Source: Ichthyophis bannanicus (taxonomy: Eukaryota > Chordata > Amphibia > Gymnophiona > Ichthyophiidae). From it: a stretch of 64,000 nucleotides of DNA. Every line of letters begins with the position of its first letter. Within the stretch, counting starts at the first letter, position 1. The stretch spans positions 1,352,941,834 to 1,353,005,833 of the forward strand of contig CM066033.1 of the NCBI GenBank assembly GCA_033557465.1, given 5' to 3'. A program made the translations under genes and the position numbers. The notes beneath the pieces are model-generated. The model did not search any database, was not told the DNA's origin, and saw only the letters and a program-made list of their open reading frames with translations. Of this stretch, positions 52,802 to 63,930 are shown piece after piece.

Positions 52802-55800
52802 ATGGCTTACCCATTACTTACTTTTGCCCTACTCTATACACTGGTCAGCACACTCTATGAATCAGTTGTATTGGCAGATGGATGCAACCCCATCCAACTA
52901 CTAAAGAGTGCAAACGGTAAAACATACAACAACCAATACCACCGGCACTCAAACCCTTCACACAGAAGACTGTCACACTTAATATATATAGCCATAGAGA
53001 CCTCAAACTCCACAAAACATAAAAACACAAAGCATCAACAAGAACTAAGGTGCGCCCTTATCAACGCACGTTCGGTCCGTAATAAATGGCCGGTAATCAC
53101 TGACCTAATCACTATGCACAATCTAGACATGCAAATGGTCACAGAAACATGGATCTCTGAATCCGACAATGTCATATTAAATCACCTTACACCACCTAAC
53201 TTTTCGATCTATACCTGTAATAGGGAAAACAAAAGAGGAGGAGGTGTACTGATCCTTGCAAAAACATTGTTACAATACCGGACTAGCCTTACCAAGAGCA
53301 CGCAACTCCTGAATACACTAACCATCACCAACAAATACAATACTATTAACCTCATTTACAGAACCCCAGGAATTGGATCAGATGAGCTCTCAGACATCAT
53401 TGACCTAGCATGTAATCCAGAAGACTCCTCCAAACCTAACTGGCTACTAGGAGACCTTAATCTCGCTTCCACTCAACCCACCCTAGCCAAAGCCTTCCTC
53501 GAAGCAATGGCTGACCTCAACTACAAGCAGGCTATAACTGATCCCACCCACCAAGGAGGAAACCCCCTTGACCTAATATTCATCCCACATACCGCCATGA
53601 GTACATCAAACCAATTTGACCTTACTATCTCACCAGTCCCCTGGTCAGACCACAATCTAATAACATTCCATTTACCAACGCAACACTCTACGAGCCACCG
53701 CCCAAGTGCAACGGAAACATCAGGAACCACACGATTCAAGCAACTCAACAGGGAAACAATCGTTAGTGACGTTCTCCCAAAGCTTGATCAACCAGCAACC
53801 AACCTGAATGACATGATGTCCAACTGGAACGAGACCCTCTCCCATTACGCTCAACAACCTGCCAACAACAAAAAAACCGCATCGGACAGAAGAGACACCA
53901 AGAAACACGCCGCCCCATGGTTTTCCCCGGAACTACGAGCGTCCCTACTCCGACTCAGAAAACTCGAAAGGAAATGGAGAGCGACTAGAAATACCTCAGA
54001 CCAAGCCATCTATCAACAATATCTGAAGACCCATCGCGAATCAACGTGGGCCAAAAGGAAACAATTCCATGCAGAAATTCTCAGCCGCTCACTAAATAAG
54101 CCAAGAGACCTTTTCCAGCTGGTGAAATCCCTTACCAACCAACCTTCCCCTCCTCAACAAGAAGGTATTCAGCCACAAGCATATGCGAATTACATCCAAT
54201 CAAAATCAATAAAGGTAACTACAATGGCATCATCACTTCATCTTAACCATACCACAAATCCCAAAACCACTCTTTCCCAGTCCACACTCACCAAACTCTC
54301 ACCGCCATCAACAAAGACCATTGAAGAAGTAATTGCATCAATCAACGCCACGACCGCACCAACCGACCCCTGCCCAGCGCACTGGATCAAGACAATGCGC
54401 ACGGAGTTCAGCCCTATCATAGCCAACATCACCAAGCTGTCATTTGAAACAGGAGTTTTCCCAGATGCGCTCAAGCACACATCCATCCGCCCACTACTAA
54501 AAAACAATCAACTTGACCCAAAGAAAGAGGAATCTTACAGACCAATCTCCAGTATCCCTTTTCTGGCTAAGATCCTAGAGAGAATAACCCTTAGACAGAT
54601 CCAGCAGCATGTTGACTCCTCCTCACCACTGGATCCCTCTCAACATGGATTCAGAGAAGCACACGGTATCGAAACCCTACTGACAACATTAACCAGTTCA
54701 CTGATCAATGGAATTGACAATATAAAGAATGGCTTCGCACTAATCTTCCTTGATATATCAGCAGCGTTTGACTCCGTAGACCACCTGCAGCTTCTCACCC
54801 GGCTACATGAGAAGGGAATCCGAGATCAAGCGTGGGACTGGTGTAAATCCTACCTCGAAGGCAGATGTCAACAAGTCCGGATTCAAAGCACCACCTCCGA
54901 ACCTTTCCAACAGCACCAAGGTGTACCCCAAGGATCCTCCCTCTCCGCGTTGCTCTTTAACATCTATATGCAACCAATCTGTGACATTGCCCGTTCATTT
55001 GGCATATCGTGTCTTATGTATGCCGATGATGTCCTGCTATTCACACCCATTGTCATCAATTGTCCCGACTATACAGTGCTAGTTGACTGCTTCAACACAA
55101 TAACTGACTGGCTACTCACTCAGAACCTCCAGATAAACTTCAAAAAAACGGAAGTACTAATGATCACAAGGAATAAAGCCTTCTCTCCGCCACCAACACT
55201 CAAAGTCAGAGACGCGGAACTTCCAATCAAATCCAACATACGATATCTCGGGGTAATTCTTGATCAACAACTCAACTTAAAGGAACATATCAAACGCACT
55301 GTCAAGACCATCTATTTCAAGATAAAAACCCTACGGCATCTTAGGCCCATGATGGAATCCGCGGATTTCCGCACCATCTTCCAGGCACTAGTCACACCGC
55401 ACTTCGACTATGCCAACATAGTTCTACATGGCCTTCCAAAGAGCTCCCTCAAACCATTACAGCTAGCCATGAATGCGGCAGCCCGTGTGCTCTACGGAAC
55501 CTCAAGGGTCGACCACATCTCCCCCATTCTAAAGGAACTACACTGGCTTCCCATAAGCAGTAGAATCCTGTACAAAACCCTCCTCATTACCTTCAAGGCC
55601 TTCAACATGATAGCTCCCCCATCCATTTCCGACCTCATAACGCGTTCTCCAGACAACAGATCCAGGAGATCCCAGGCTGCCAACATGCTACTTATACCAA
55701 TTGAATCCACAAAACTCAACCAGATCACCACCAATAGGGCTTTCAGGAACTATGCCCCTGTATGCTGGAACAAACTCCCCCCACACATTAGAGCTATTAG

Positions 55801-55942
55801 AGACCTTATTCAATTTAGAAAAGCCCTCAAACACCACCTTTTTCTCTTACATTATAGCCATCCCGATACCCCATTACCTCCCACACACCCCCACTACATC
55901 ATACAGCCGCTACATGATGTAAAACACTGTAATCATACCTAA
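52802..55942 (+). CDS. L2-type endonuclease-reverse transcriptase
   Basis: 1046 residues, uninterrupted. The APE endonuclease (about 80-300) has CALINARSVRNK, VTETWIS, RGGGVLIL, WLLGDLN and VPWSDHNLITF. RT (about 540-810) has SYRPISSIPFLAKILERI, LIFLDISAAFDSVDHLQLL, GVPQGSSLSALLFNIYM and YADD at 740-743, then the LKVRDAELP and NIRYLGVILD thumb blocks. The C-terminal domain (about 870-1010) has LAMNAAARVLYGTSRVDHIS, LKELHWLPI and YAPVCWNKLPPHIRA. Length and order match L2/CR1-group ORF2 proteins. It would nick target DNA and prime reverse transcription of its own RNA. Start chosen as the ATG after an A-rich stretch; a signal-like hydrophobic N-terminus (LLTFALLYTLVSTL) is odd, so translation may begin downstream. 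Confidence 0.92.
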   Translation: MAYPLLTFALLYTLVSTLYESVVLADGCNPIQLLKSANGKTYNNQYHRHSNPSHRRLSHLIYIAIETSNSTKHKNTKHQQELRCALINARSVRNKWPVITDLITMHNLDMQMVTETWISESDNVILNHLTPPNFSIYTCNRENKRGGGVLILAKTLLQYRTSLTKSTQLLNTLTITNKYNTINLIYRTPGIGSDELSDIIDLACNPEDSSKPNWLLGDLNLASTQPTLAKAFLEAMADLNYKQAITDPTHQGGNPLDLIFIPHTAMSTSNQFDLTISPVPWSDHNLITFHLPTQHSTSHRPSATETSGTTRFKQLNRETIVSDVLPKLDQPATNLNDMMSNWNETLSHYAQQPANNKKTASDRRDTKKHAAPWFSPELRASLLRLRKLERKWRATRNTSDQAIYQQYLKTHRESTWAKRKQFHAEILSRSLNKPRDLFQLVKSLTNQPSPPQQEGIQPQAYANYIQSKSIKVTTMASSLHLNHTTNPKTTLSQSTLTKLSPPSTKTIEEVIASINATTAPTDPCPAHWIKTMRTEFSPIIANITKLSFETGVFPDALKHTSIRPLLKNNQLDPKKEESYRPISSIPFLAKILERITLRQIQQHVDSSSPLDPSQHGFREAHGIETLLTTLTSSLINGIDNIKNGFALIFLDISAAFDSVDHLQLLTRLHEKGIRDQAWDWCKSYLEGRCQQVRIQSTTSEPFQQHQGVPQGSSLSALLFNIYMQPICDIARSFGISCLMYADDVLLFTPIVINCPDYTVLVDCFNTITDWLLTQNLQINFKKTEVLMITRNKAFSPPPTLKVRDAELPIKSNIRYLGVILDQQLNLKEHIKRTVKTIYFKIKTLRHLRPMMESADFRTIFQALVTPHFDYANIVLHGLPKSSLKPLQLAMNAAARVLYGTSRVDHISPILKELHWLPISSRILYKTLLITFKAFNMIAPPSISDLITRSPDNRSRRSQAANMLLIPIESTKLNQITTNRAFRNYAPVCWNKLPPHIRAIRDLIQFRKALKHHLFLLHYSHPDTPLPPTHPHYIIQPLHDVKHCNHT

Positions 55943-56150
55943 TATGTAATACAATCGATTTGTACATAGTTTCCTAAGTTTGCTATAAACTTGAATGTAA
56001 ACAGTTCCCCAAGTTCTCCTCCATGTTAACTCCCCGTTTTATGTAAACGACGGCCAATGTATCTGGTCAAGTGTTCTATTGTTTTGATGTAAACCGCGCT
56101 GATGACAAATAGCGCGGTATATAAGAAATGTTAAATAAATAAATAAATAA

Positions 56151-56665
56151 ATGTGGTGATGTCATGAGTTTTTCTGTGTTGAACCAATGAAAACATGGAT
56201 TCCCCTGTCTGTGGGGTGTTTTCTGATCTCATTGGGGGGTTCTCCTTAACAAGCATTTTGATTCAGCCAATCATATGAAGGTAGGGTCCTGTTACAGACC
56301 GCGGGACGGCGTTTTGTCACAGTTGCACATTACTATGGCTGGGCAAGGCACTTGAGACGGGGAACAATCCCTGAAACGTGCACGTTTTGTGTTTCAACCT
56401 TTAAATGAATGGCAGCGGTGAATATGACCTTTGTTTCAACTGATCTCAGTTTCAGATAAGTGGCGTTTTTAGTTAAACTACTCATAGGGTGGTGAACCTA
56501 TTTATGAATAACAGAAGTCTACCGTCTGGTGTGGATGAAGATTAGTTTCTATCCTCCCTTGGTATGCTCTGACAAAAAATTAATTTTTGTTTGGTAGGGG
56601 ACTTTTATCAGTGAAGCTTTTTTCATGATTTATTTTATTCACTGAAGTGGGATTGCTTTAATTTG
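56151..56665 (+). repeat. Penelope terminal region, right inverted copy
   Basis: After the 7-bp duplication, this is the reverse complement of 49032-49490 (ttttctgtgttgaaccaatg, gcgggacggcgttttgtcac), plus ~40 extra bases before the 14-bp duplication at 56666. Confidence 0.88.
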
Positions 56666-57235
56666 ATTAAAGATTCTTTGGCAATCCATTACAAGTTGGA
56701 AGCTCGTAACTTGCGCTTTCTGAATTTCCCAATGATCCATCTCTCTCCAGAAATTCTTGTAAAAAAGTACTTTTCTGAAGTTCTTATGCTTTCGGATGAA
56801 GTCCTTGTGTATTTGTTGTCTGCACGACTTCATGCTTCTGTGACAGGGGATGTAGAAATGGATGTACTAATTAAATGAAAGTCAAAACTTCACTAAATTC
56901 CTAGAAGATTCTCAAGATACCATTTCTCAGCGGGCCACCTTGCAAGTTACATTTAACTCTTAGGCAGAGAAGTTCAAAATCTTGAAACTTTAAGTATAAG
57001 AATACTTTATTTTATGGGCAGAAGCTCACTGTGTTCCCTGATATATCACAGAATACACAACTTCGCCGTAAGCAGTTTCTGATTTTGAAGCCCAAGGTGT
57101 TGTGGGTCTGTGCCACCATTTTTTTTTTTTTTTGCTTCTCCTGCAAGTGCCTGGTAACTTGGCAGAGTAACACTTATTCCTTTCTTGATCCTCTTCATTT
57201 AGATAAGTTTCTGGTGGATAGAAAGGTTGTATAAT
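56666..57235 (+). pseudogene. L1/Tx1-like ORF1, C-terminal half
   Basis: Reads LEARNLRFLNFPMIHLSPEI, VKKYFSEVL, then YGQKLTVFPDISQNTQLRRK, FLILKPKVL and CKCLVTWQSNTYSFLDPLHL. Same family as 42655-43748. Contains a poly-T expansion (57120-57134) and a stop after the end. Confidence 0.72.
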
Positions 57236-57239
57236 ATAG

Positions 57240-57390
57240 TAACGTACTGTAGTATATGATGGCAGATAAAGACCAGCATGGTCCATCTAGTCTGCCCAGC
57301 AAGGTGGCAAAAGTTGGTGCGCCTGCCGCTCAGTGCCTTTGTTTAGGGGTGCACCACTGCTCCGTGCATGTCACCCCTATTTGTTGAGAT
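57240..57390 (-). mobile_element. CR1 3' UTR fragment
   Basis: The inverse of the 24190-24351 subfamily end (gatggcagataaagaccagc, atggtccatctagtctgccc). Confidence 0.78.
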
Positions 57391-57624
57391 ATAAGAGATA
57401 GTTAAGTTTGTTAGGAGTGTTTTGGTATAACTTCATATATGTGGAAGATTGTTCTTTTTTTTATTGATTCCCACTATTTTTACCTCATTTTTCTCCTCTT
57501 GATGTGGTCTGCTGCCCTTAGTACTGTATAATTGATTGATTCTATGTGAATTTCTTTGTTTTGCTTCTGAAGTACTTGGGCATTTCCTTGCTGTGTATAT
57601 ATTTGCAAAATTTCATAAATTAAA
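57391..57624. other. AT-rich unassigned DNA
   Basis: No element recognised; possibly the continuation of the L1-like copy. Confidence 0.4.
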
Positions 57625-57745
57625 TAAAAAAGCCATACTGGGTCAGAGCAAGGGTCCATCAAGCCCAGTATCTGGTTTCCAACAGTGGCCAGCCCAGGTC
57701 ACAAGTACCTATCGGGTTCCCAAAAAGGTGCACCAATTCCACAAT
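57625..57745 (-). mobile_element. CR1 3' end
   Basis: gccatactgggtcagagcaa, ggtccatcaagcccagtatc: the common CR1 terminus, inverted. Confidence 0.8.
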
Positions 57746-59339
57746 GAATATCATTCAGTAGATTGATGTGTCCAATATCTGTTGTTCAACTTCTTTTGTG
57801 CACCATATATGGAATGTTGTGTCTATCATGTCTTCAAAATTTGTATATTCACATGCAGGAATGAAGGAGTTTAGCTAAAACATTTAAATATAAAATATGC
57901 TTTCTCCCCTGTCAGTGGTATGTTCCTGTTTGACTCCAGTGGTCCCTTGACTGGAATGTCCAGTGCTTTGGAAGGATGTTGGGGGAGGGGAGAGAAAGAG
58001 CAACTGGGAAAGTCAAGTCTTTGAAGTGTCTGCTAGTTGACAGGTCTTTCTTTCTTAATTCTCAAAAACTTAACATAGTAAATGGCAGCAGATAAAGACC
58101 AGCATAGTCCATCTAGTCTGCCTAATAAGGTGACTATTGTACCTACTGTTTCAGGCACGCCGCCTTTCTCCATTTTGAAGTTATTCACATTTGTTTTGAT
58201 ACCATCCTCTTGCTGTATAGTGATACTCTGGGTCTGTCCTATGCTTTTTTGAATTCTGTCACTTTATGCTCCCTCCACCTCCTTCGGGAGGGCATTCCAG
58301 AAATCAGCCACCCTTTCTGTGGAAAAGTGTTTCCTAATGTTGCTTTTAAGTTTACCTCCTTGCAGCTTCATTTCATGTCCTCTAGTTCCAAAGCTTTGAA
58401 AAAGGTTTGTTCATTAATGCAGATGTTTAAATGCTTAAAGCGTATTATATACCCCTGTCCCTCCTTTCCTCTAGAGCAGTGATGGCTAACCTTTTTGAGC
58501 CCGAGTGCCCAAACTGCCGCACAAAACCAAAGAATTTCCTCAAAGTGCCAGCACGTCATTTGCATAAGTGGTCTTATTTGCATAAATATTTGCATAATGT
58601 TACCATACACTAACTTTTAGTAAACATGTCTCTTAATGAGTGTATGGATAAAGAAAGACTAAAAGATTTCTACATTAATATAATCCAGTGCCAACCGCCA
58701 GGCACATTAGGAACTACTACAAACGCTGCCCATTTAGAACCCATAGCAAACCCGCCGTATCCTGACAGCATTACCAGGACTCACAAAGCACCATACCCTA
58801 CCTATCAAAAGGCAACACTGCAAATATTAAACCAATACATTTCAGAGAATACTGGGGAAAGAGAACAAGTGGCAACGTCAAATAGGAATTTCCTCTTGTA
58901 CCAAACAAAGCGCAGATGTTAATGATGCACATTTCCCAGAGCTGACATATTCCAGTTAATAAATTCAAAATAAAGAGATATCTTTCTACCTTTTGTGCAT
59001 TTTTTTTTCAGTTGCAATTGGTCCAGCCACCTTCTTCTGGTTTCTTCATGTTTTCTGCTAACTCTCCATCGTCTGCTGTCCATTTGTCCTTTCTTCTCTC
59101 TTCTAGTTTTTTTTCCATTCTCTCTCTCTCTCTACATCTGCTTTAACATACTAATCTTTCTCCTTTTGCTCTTTCCTCATTCCTATTTCATCCACACAAA
59201 TTTTACCCCTCCATCCTCAATCCCCAATTACTCTCCCAATACCTGGCCAATTGTAGATTTTTCATCCCTCCTACACAAAATATTTTTCCCCTCTCCATTT
59301 TACTCTCCCAGCCCCATCCCATTCTAATCCTCCCCCAAC

Positions 59340-61075
59340 ATCAGCTCCCTTCTAGTTCCAGTCTCACCCAGCATCCATTCCCTTCTAGTCCCTGCATCAG
59401 CCCATTTCCAGTCCAAGTCCCTTCATCAGCTCATTTTCAATCCTAGCCCCACCATCAGCCCATGTCAAATCATAGCTCCCCTCCACTCAGCCCAATTCCA
59501 GTCCAAGCCCCTCCATGAGCCTACTTCCAGTTCTAGCCCCTCCATGAGTCCATTTCAATTCAAGCCCCCACCACAGCCCATTTCCAATCTTAGCTCCCCC
59601 CAACAGCCCATTTCCAGTCCTATCCTAGCTGTTCCATCAGCCCATTTTCAGTCCTAGCTCCCTTCCCTCACAGCCCCTTTCCATTCCAAGCCCCCTCCCC
59701 ATCAGCTAGTTGCAGTTCAAGCCTCCCCTTCCACTCAGCCCCTGTCCAGTCCTAGCAACACCCCACCCCATTACCAGACCTAGCCCCCCGTCAATCAACT
59801 TCCAGTCCTAACCCCCATCACCCCATTTTCAGTTTAAGCCCCCCCCTATAACCCTTTACCAGTCCTAACCCCCCATCAGCCCATTTCCAGTCAGCCCCCC
59901 ATAGCCCATTGCCAGTCCTAAACCTCCCCCCATCAGCCCACAGCCCATTACCAGTCCTAACCACATCAGCCCACCTCAAGTCCTAACCCCTCCCCATCAG
60001 CCCATTTCCTGTCCTAGCCCCCCCATAACCCATTATGAGTCCTACACCCCAATCAGCCCACTACCAGTCTTAACCCCCCCATAGCCCATTACCAGTCATA
60101 ACCCCCCCCATCAGCCCACTACTAGTCTTTACGCCCCCACTAGCCAAGTTCCAGTACTACCCCCCCCATCACCCCATTTCCAGACAGCCCTCATCAGCTC
60201 ATAGCCCATTGCCAGCCCTCATCAGCCCACAGCCCATTGCTAGTCTTAACTCCCCCCCATAGCCCACTGCGTCTTAACCCCCCTCCCCAGCCCACTGCCA
60301 GTCTTACCCCCCCCTCCCTAGCCCATTGCCAGTCTCAACACCCCTCCCTCCCTCCCTAGCCCATTGCCAGTCTCAACCCCCCTCCCTCCCTAGCCCATTG
60401 CCAGTCTCAACCCCCCTCCCCCCCCCCTAGCCCATTGCCAGTCTTAACCTCCCTCCCTCCCTAGCCCATTGCCAGTCTTAACCTCCCTCCCTAGCCCATT
60501 GCCAGTCTCAACCCCCTCCCTCCCTAGCCCATTGCCAGTCTCAACCCCCCTCCCTCCCTAGCCCATTGCCAGTCTCAACCCCCTCCCTCCCTCCCTCCCT
60601 AGCCCATTGCCAGTCTCAACCCCCCTCCCTCCCTAGCCCATTGCCAGTCTTAACCTCCCTCCCTCCCTAGCCCATTGCCAGTCTGAACCACCCGCCCTCC
60701 CTCCCTAGCCCATTGCCAGTCTTAACCCCCCTCTCTCCCTCCCTAGCACATTGCCATTCTTAACCTCCCTCCCTCCCTAGCCCATTGCCTGTCTTAACCT
60801 CCCTCCCTCCCTCCCTAGCCCATTGCCAGTCTCAACCCCCTCCCTCCCTCCCTAGCCCATTGCCAGTCTCAACCCCCTCCCTCCCTCCCTCCCTAACCCA
60901 TTGCCAGTCTCAACCCCCCTCCCTCCCTAGCCCATTGCCAGTCTTAACCTCCCTCCCTCCCTAGCCCATTGCCAGTCTTAACCCCCCTCCCTCCCTCCCT
61001 AGCCCATTGCCAGTCTTAACCCCCCTCTCTCCCTCCCTCCCTAGCCCATTGCCAGTCTTAACCCCCCTCCCTCGG
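59340..61075 (+). repeat. C-rich minisatellite array in hAT element
   Basis: From 59340 loosely, and from 60230 tightly, units of about 35-45 bp: tagcccattgccagtcttaa, then cccccctccctccctccc with variable numbers of ccct. The upstream, more diverged part has 'agcccatttccagtcctag'. This gradient suggests expansion of the 3' part. Confidence 0.88.
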
Positions 61076-61091
61076 CTCATGGCAATAAAAA

Positions 61092-61440
61092 AAAAAAAAA
61101 AGCTGCCCGCTGCCGCCGCCGCGGCATGGAGTGTCCCGCGGGGCTCCCTCCGCCCGGCGGGACTCTCCCGGCGCTGCTCAGCCCCTCTCTGCCGGCTTGC
61201 AGAGACGCGAAGGGAGAGAGAGTCTCCCTCGCGTCTCTCTTAAGCCCGCAGGGGCAGATGGGAAATTTCCCATCAGCCCCTGCGGGCTTAACAGAGACTC
61301 GAGGGAGACTCTCCCTTCGCGTCTCTGCAAGCCGGCAGAGAGGGGCTGAGCAGCGCCGGGAGAGTCCCGCCGGGCAGAGGGAGCCCCGCGGGACACTCCA
61401 TGCCGCCGCGGCGGCAGCGGGCGGCTTTTTTTTTTTTTTT
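61092..61440. repeat. Large GC-rich palindrome in hAT element
   Basis: Arms of ~165 bp (61098-61260 and 61267-61432) are nearly perfect inverse complements, centred on gggaaatttccc near 61265 and capped by poly-A (61088-61100) and poly-T (61426-61441). The DNA could extrude a long hairpin. Overlapping frames on both strands are shadows of the symmetry. Confidence 0.9.
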
Positions 61441-61699
61441 TAATGTGCGACCTTCCCGCGTGCCAGCTGCAAGGCCTTCGCGTGCCACAGGTTCGCCATC
61501 GCTGCTCTAGAGTATCCATTTTTAGGTCTTAAAGTCTTTTCTCATATGCCTTCTGGCACAGTCCCCATTATCACCTGGTCGCCTTCCTCTGAACCGTTTG
61601 AAGTATTTTTATATCCTTTGCAAGGTATGGTCTCCAAAACTGAACACAATGCTGCAACTGAGGTCTCACCAATGCCCTGTTCAAGGGCACTTAGGCCTT

Positions 61700-63550
61700 A
61701 ATAAACGGGTTAGTCTATAAGGTGCCTGTAGTCTTTTGTTTTTGCTGCTACAAATTAACGCAGCTAGCCACTGGAAGTTGTCGAACTCATGCAATGCATC
61801 ATAAGAACTCTGTTTTGTTTTATAATCAGGTTTTTCGTCTACCATTTCTTCATTTATATAAAGCTACAAGGCGTTCACAGCACTGTACAGATACATATAA
61901 AAGATTTTCTGGGAGGAACGTGCAATAAAACTATCAATAAAAATTGGCTTTATTCCAGCTCAGTATCCCCCTATTTAAAATAATCTGAGATTATCTATTT
62001 CATGTTAGAGTAGACATTCAGTATCCTAAATCTTAAGATTAGAAAAACATCTAGAAAAACAATAGTTTGGAAAACCAAACAAAAATAAAATATGAATTTA
62101 CTAAAGACTCATACTAAAGCATCTAGGTTTTAGAGCACAATTTTGTGCGCTACCAATGCAAGAATAAGTTTTGAGCACAAGCTGTGTGCAAAGTCTTGAG
62201 CAGACAGCTGCGTAAAGCGCATTTTAAACTATTTAAATGGATGCTAATGAAGCAATTAGCTATGCAGCGCAGATGCAAAGAACTGCACAGAAGATCAGAA
62301 GGCTGAGCTCAACACTGGGATTTTAACAGAAATTCTGAGGAGACATTAAGTAGGTCTGTGATCAGTGGTGAGGAATTTATGCTTATTTCTGGAGCATACG
62401 GCATCCACAACTTTTTTCCTGGCTCTGCTGAAGGCAGTGGTTAAAAAAAAGGGCACAGGAGGTATGCTGAAACAAAGTTATACACGTGCTGGAATGCCTT
62501 CTGGCATATAAACATAAATCTTATTCTGTGTAGATTAATATCATTGTTTATAAACATTGATATAATTCTGTGCAGAACTACAGTGCAGAATAATTTTTTT
62601 GTGTTCCAGATAGCATTCCAAAACATGCACACACGTGTCAAACTAATTTTTTTTTCTGTGCAAGATATTGGTGCTGCTAACCTCGACCCCTGTGTGTATG
62701 GTCTGGCTTGCTCTCATTGTTTAACACAGACTTTTTGTGCATAGCTCATTTGCATGTTGTTTGATGCTGTTTGCTTACAGCATTGCTTGGCAAAACCTCA
62801 GCATTAAACTTGTGTTAGAAAACCCTAAAGCTGGGCTCAAGGGCAGGTATTCTGCATTGGCCTCTTAACAAATATTTTTATTTGTCAGTCCATCTTAATA
62901 GTCTCTGAATTGGGTGACTTGTTTCCTCTCTCAACCCCATAGTACTTTTAAATTTGTGAATAAGATCCGATGGGGTTGGAGGGGACAGACAGGTTGTAGA
63001 TATCATCTCTTTATTGTTGTGTTGACTACTCTGTAATAGCACAAGGAGAGGAATTTCTAATTAGATTTAAAAAATCCTTTATAGACGCATTTTGTTAAGG
63101 CTTAGGGCCTATTGTCAAGGGTTCAGGTGGCAGGGGAAATGTCCAAATGCATGTTTATTTGTACATGTGTTCCAACACAGTGGTTCAGGGTAGGCTTCCC
63201 TGCACCGCGATCAGCTGTCTGAATAGTGGAGCCATGCAGTGCAGGGCGTCCAAGATATGGGGACTAAACTTCCTGCCTCACGTGGCTCCGCCGTTCAGAG
63301 AGCTGATCATTGTGGATTCTTGAGGTGCTGCAGCCAGGGACAAGAATGTGTGAGTGAAAGAGGGACTTGAAGAAGGGGCATGGGGTAAGAGAGAAGGGAG
63401 AGTGAGTCAAGCCTGGGGTTGGGGGTTATGAGAGAGAGAGACAGACACTGGGTGAAACCTGAGAAGGGTTGTGAGAAAGAGTGAGACTGGGGGCATGCTG
63501 GTGTCAGGGGGCGGGGAGGTTATGAGTGATAGGGCTTGACTGGGGGAAGG
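61700..63550. other. Unassigned interval
   Basis: No coding signal. 61700-61760 (ataaacgggttagtctataa, ggtgcctgtagtc) resembles a repeat common in tetrapods that I cannot name securely. 62440-62760 is AT-rich; 63340-63550 is purine-rich. Confidence 0.4.
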
Positions 63551-63930
63551 CTGGGGAGGGTTATGAGACACACGCACCCCCGCCAGCATCCCCCATGATG
63601 CTCATACATGTGTGCATGCAGTCCCTGACATTCCTCGGGGCATGTGCACAGTATGCAGCCCTCTGAAACTCCCCCCAAGGTACATACCCCTCCCTGACAT
63701 TCCCTATGGTGCACACTCATACCTGCAGGCCCCTGCACGCCCTATGGTACACGCACACCCAGGCATGCAACCCCCGACATTCCCTTTGGTGTGCACGCAG
63801 GCCGCAGCATGCCCCATAGTGCGTGCATATACATGCAGCCACAGGCATGCCCCATGATGCAGGTGCATACACAGGCCCTGGCATGCCCCATGGTGCGGAC
63901 ATACGCGCACGTGCCCTCACAGGCTTGTTC
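63550..63930. repeat. Degenerate minisatellite (~40-bp units)
   Basis: About eight imperfect units built on 'ggcatgccccatggtgc' and 'acacatacatgcaggccc'. Frames open on both strands arise from the repeat. Confidence 0.75.

Larger units (their letters stand above)
51684..56150 (+). mobile_element. Full-length L2-type LINE, apparently intact
   Basis: A 4.47 kb insert. It has a GC-rich 5' region (51684-52090), a ~65-bp minisatellite (52104-52690), a single long ORF (52802-55942) and a 3' UTR. The UTR ends with a hairpin (accgcgctgatgacaaatagcgcggt) and (aaat)n. It is flanked by 7-bp duplications. No frameshift or stop interrupts the ORF, so it is young and possibly competent. I assign L2 from the RT and C-terminal motifs. 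Confidence 0.87.
49032..56665 (-). mobile_element. Penelope-like element with inverted 3' copies, split by an L2 LINE
   Basis: The minus-strand body (about 51500 down to 49032) has RT, GIY-YIG and 3' region. A 5'-truncated copy of the same 3' part lies head-to-head on the plus strand (51500-51683 plus 56158-56665), giving inverted repeats of ~650 bp at the ends. The 14-bp target duplication, GIY-YIG and inverted partial copies are diagnostic. An L2 3' end (about 49684-49951) and a full L2 (51684-56150) are nested inside. About 40 bases extend past the inverted repeat at the right end. Confidence 0.85.
58477..61504. mobile_element. Non-autonomous hAT-type DNA transposon (3.0 kb)
   Basis: Ends cagtgatggctaacctt and its imperfect inverse (aggttcgccatcgctg at the right). 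An exact 8-bp duplication ctctagag lies at 58469-58476 and 61505-61512. 8-bp duplications and cagNgatgg-type ends indicate hAT. No transposase; the 98-codon frame at 58626-58922 is unrecognised. Most of the interior is minisatellite and a hairpin. Confidence 0.85.
58070..61690 (-). mobile_element. CR1 3' copy split by a hAT element
   Basis: 58070-58476 and 61505-61690 together form one minus-strand CR1 3' end (same subfamily as 23700-24351): UTR, the ORF2 end (cttgcagcttcatttcatgt), then tatcctttgcaaggtatggtctcc. The hAT insertion separates them. Confidence 0.82.

Noticed and set aside
58626..58922. 98-codon frame inside the hAT element as a transposase remnant
   Set aside because: No hAT dimerisation, BED or RNase H-like motif visible.
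59340..61075. CRISPR-like array
   Set aside because: Units are contiguous and vary in ccct number without distinct spacers; the genome is clearly eukaryotic.
61007..61519. Frames on both strands giving nearly the same Ala/Gly/Arg-rich protein
   Set aside because: Produced by the palindrome, which reads alike on both strands; no independent support.
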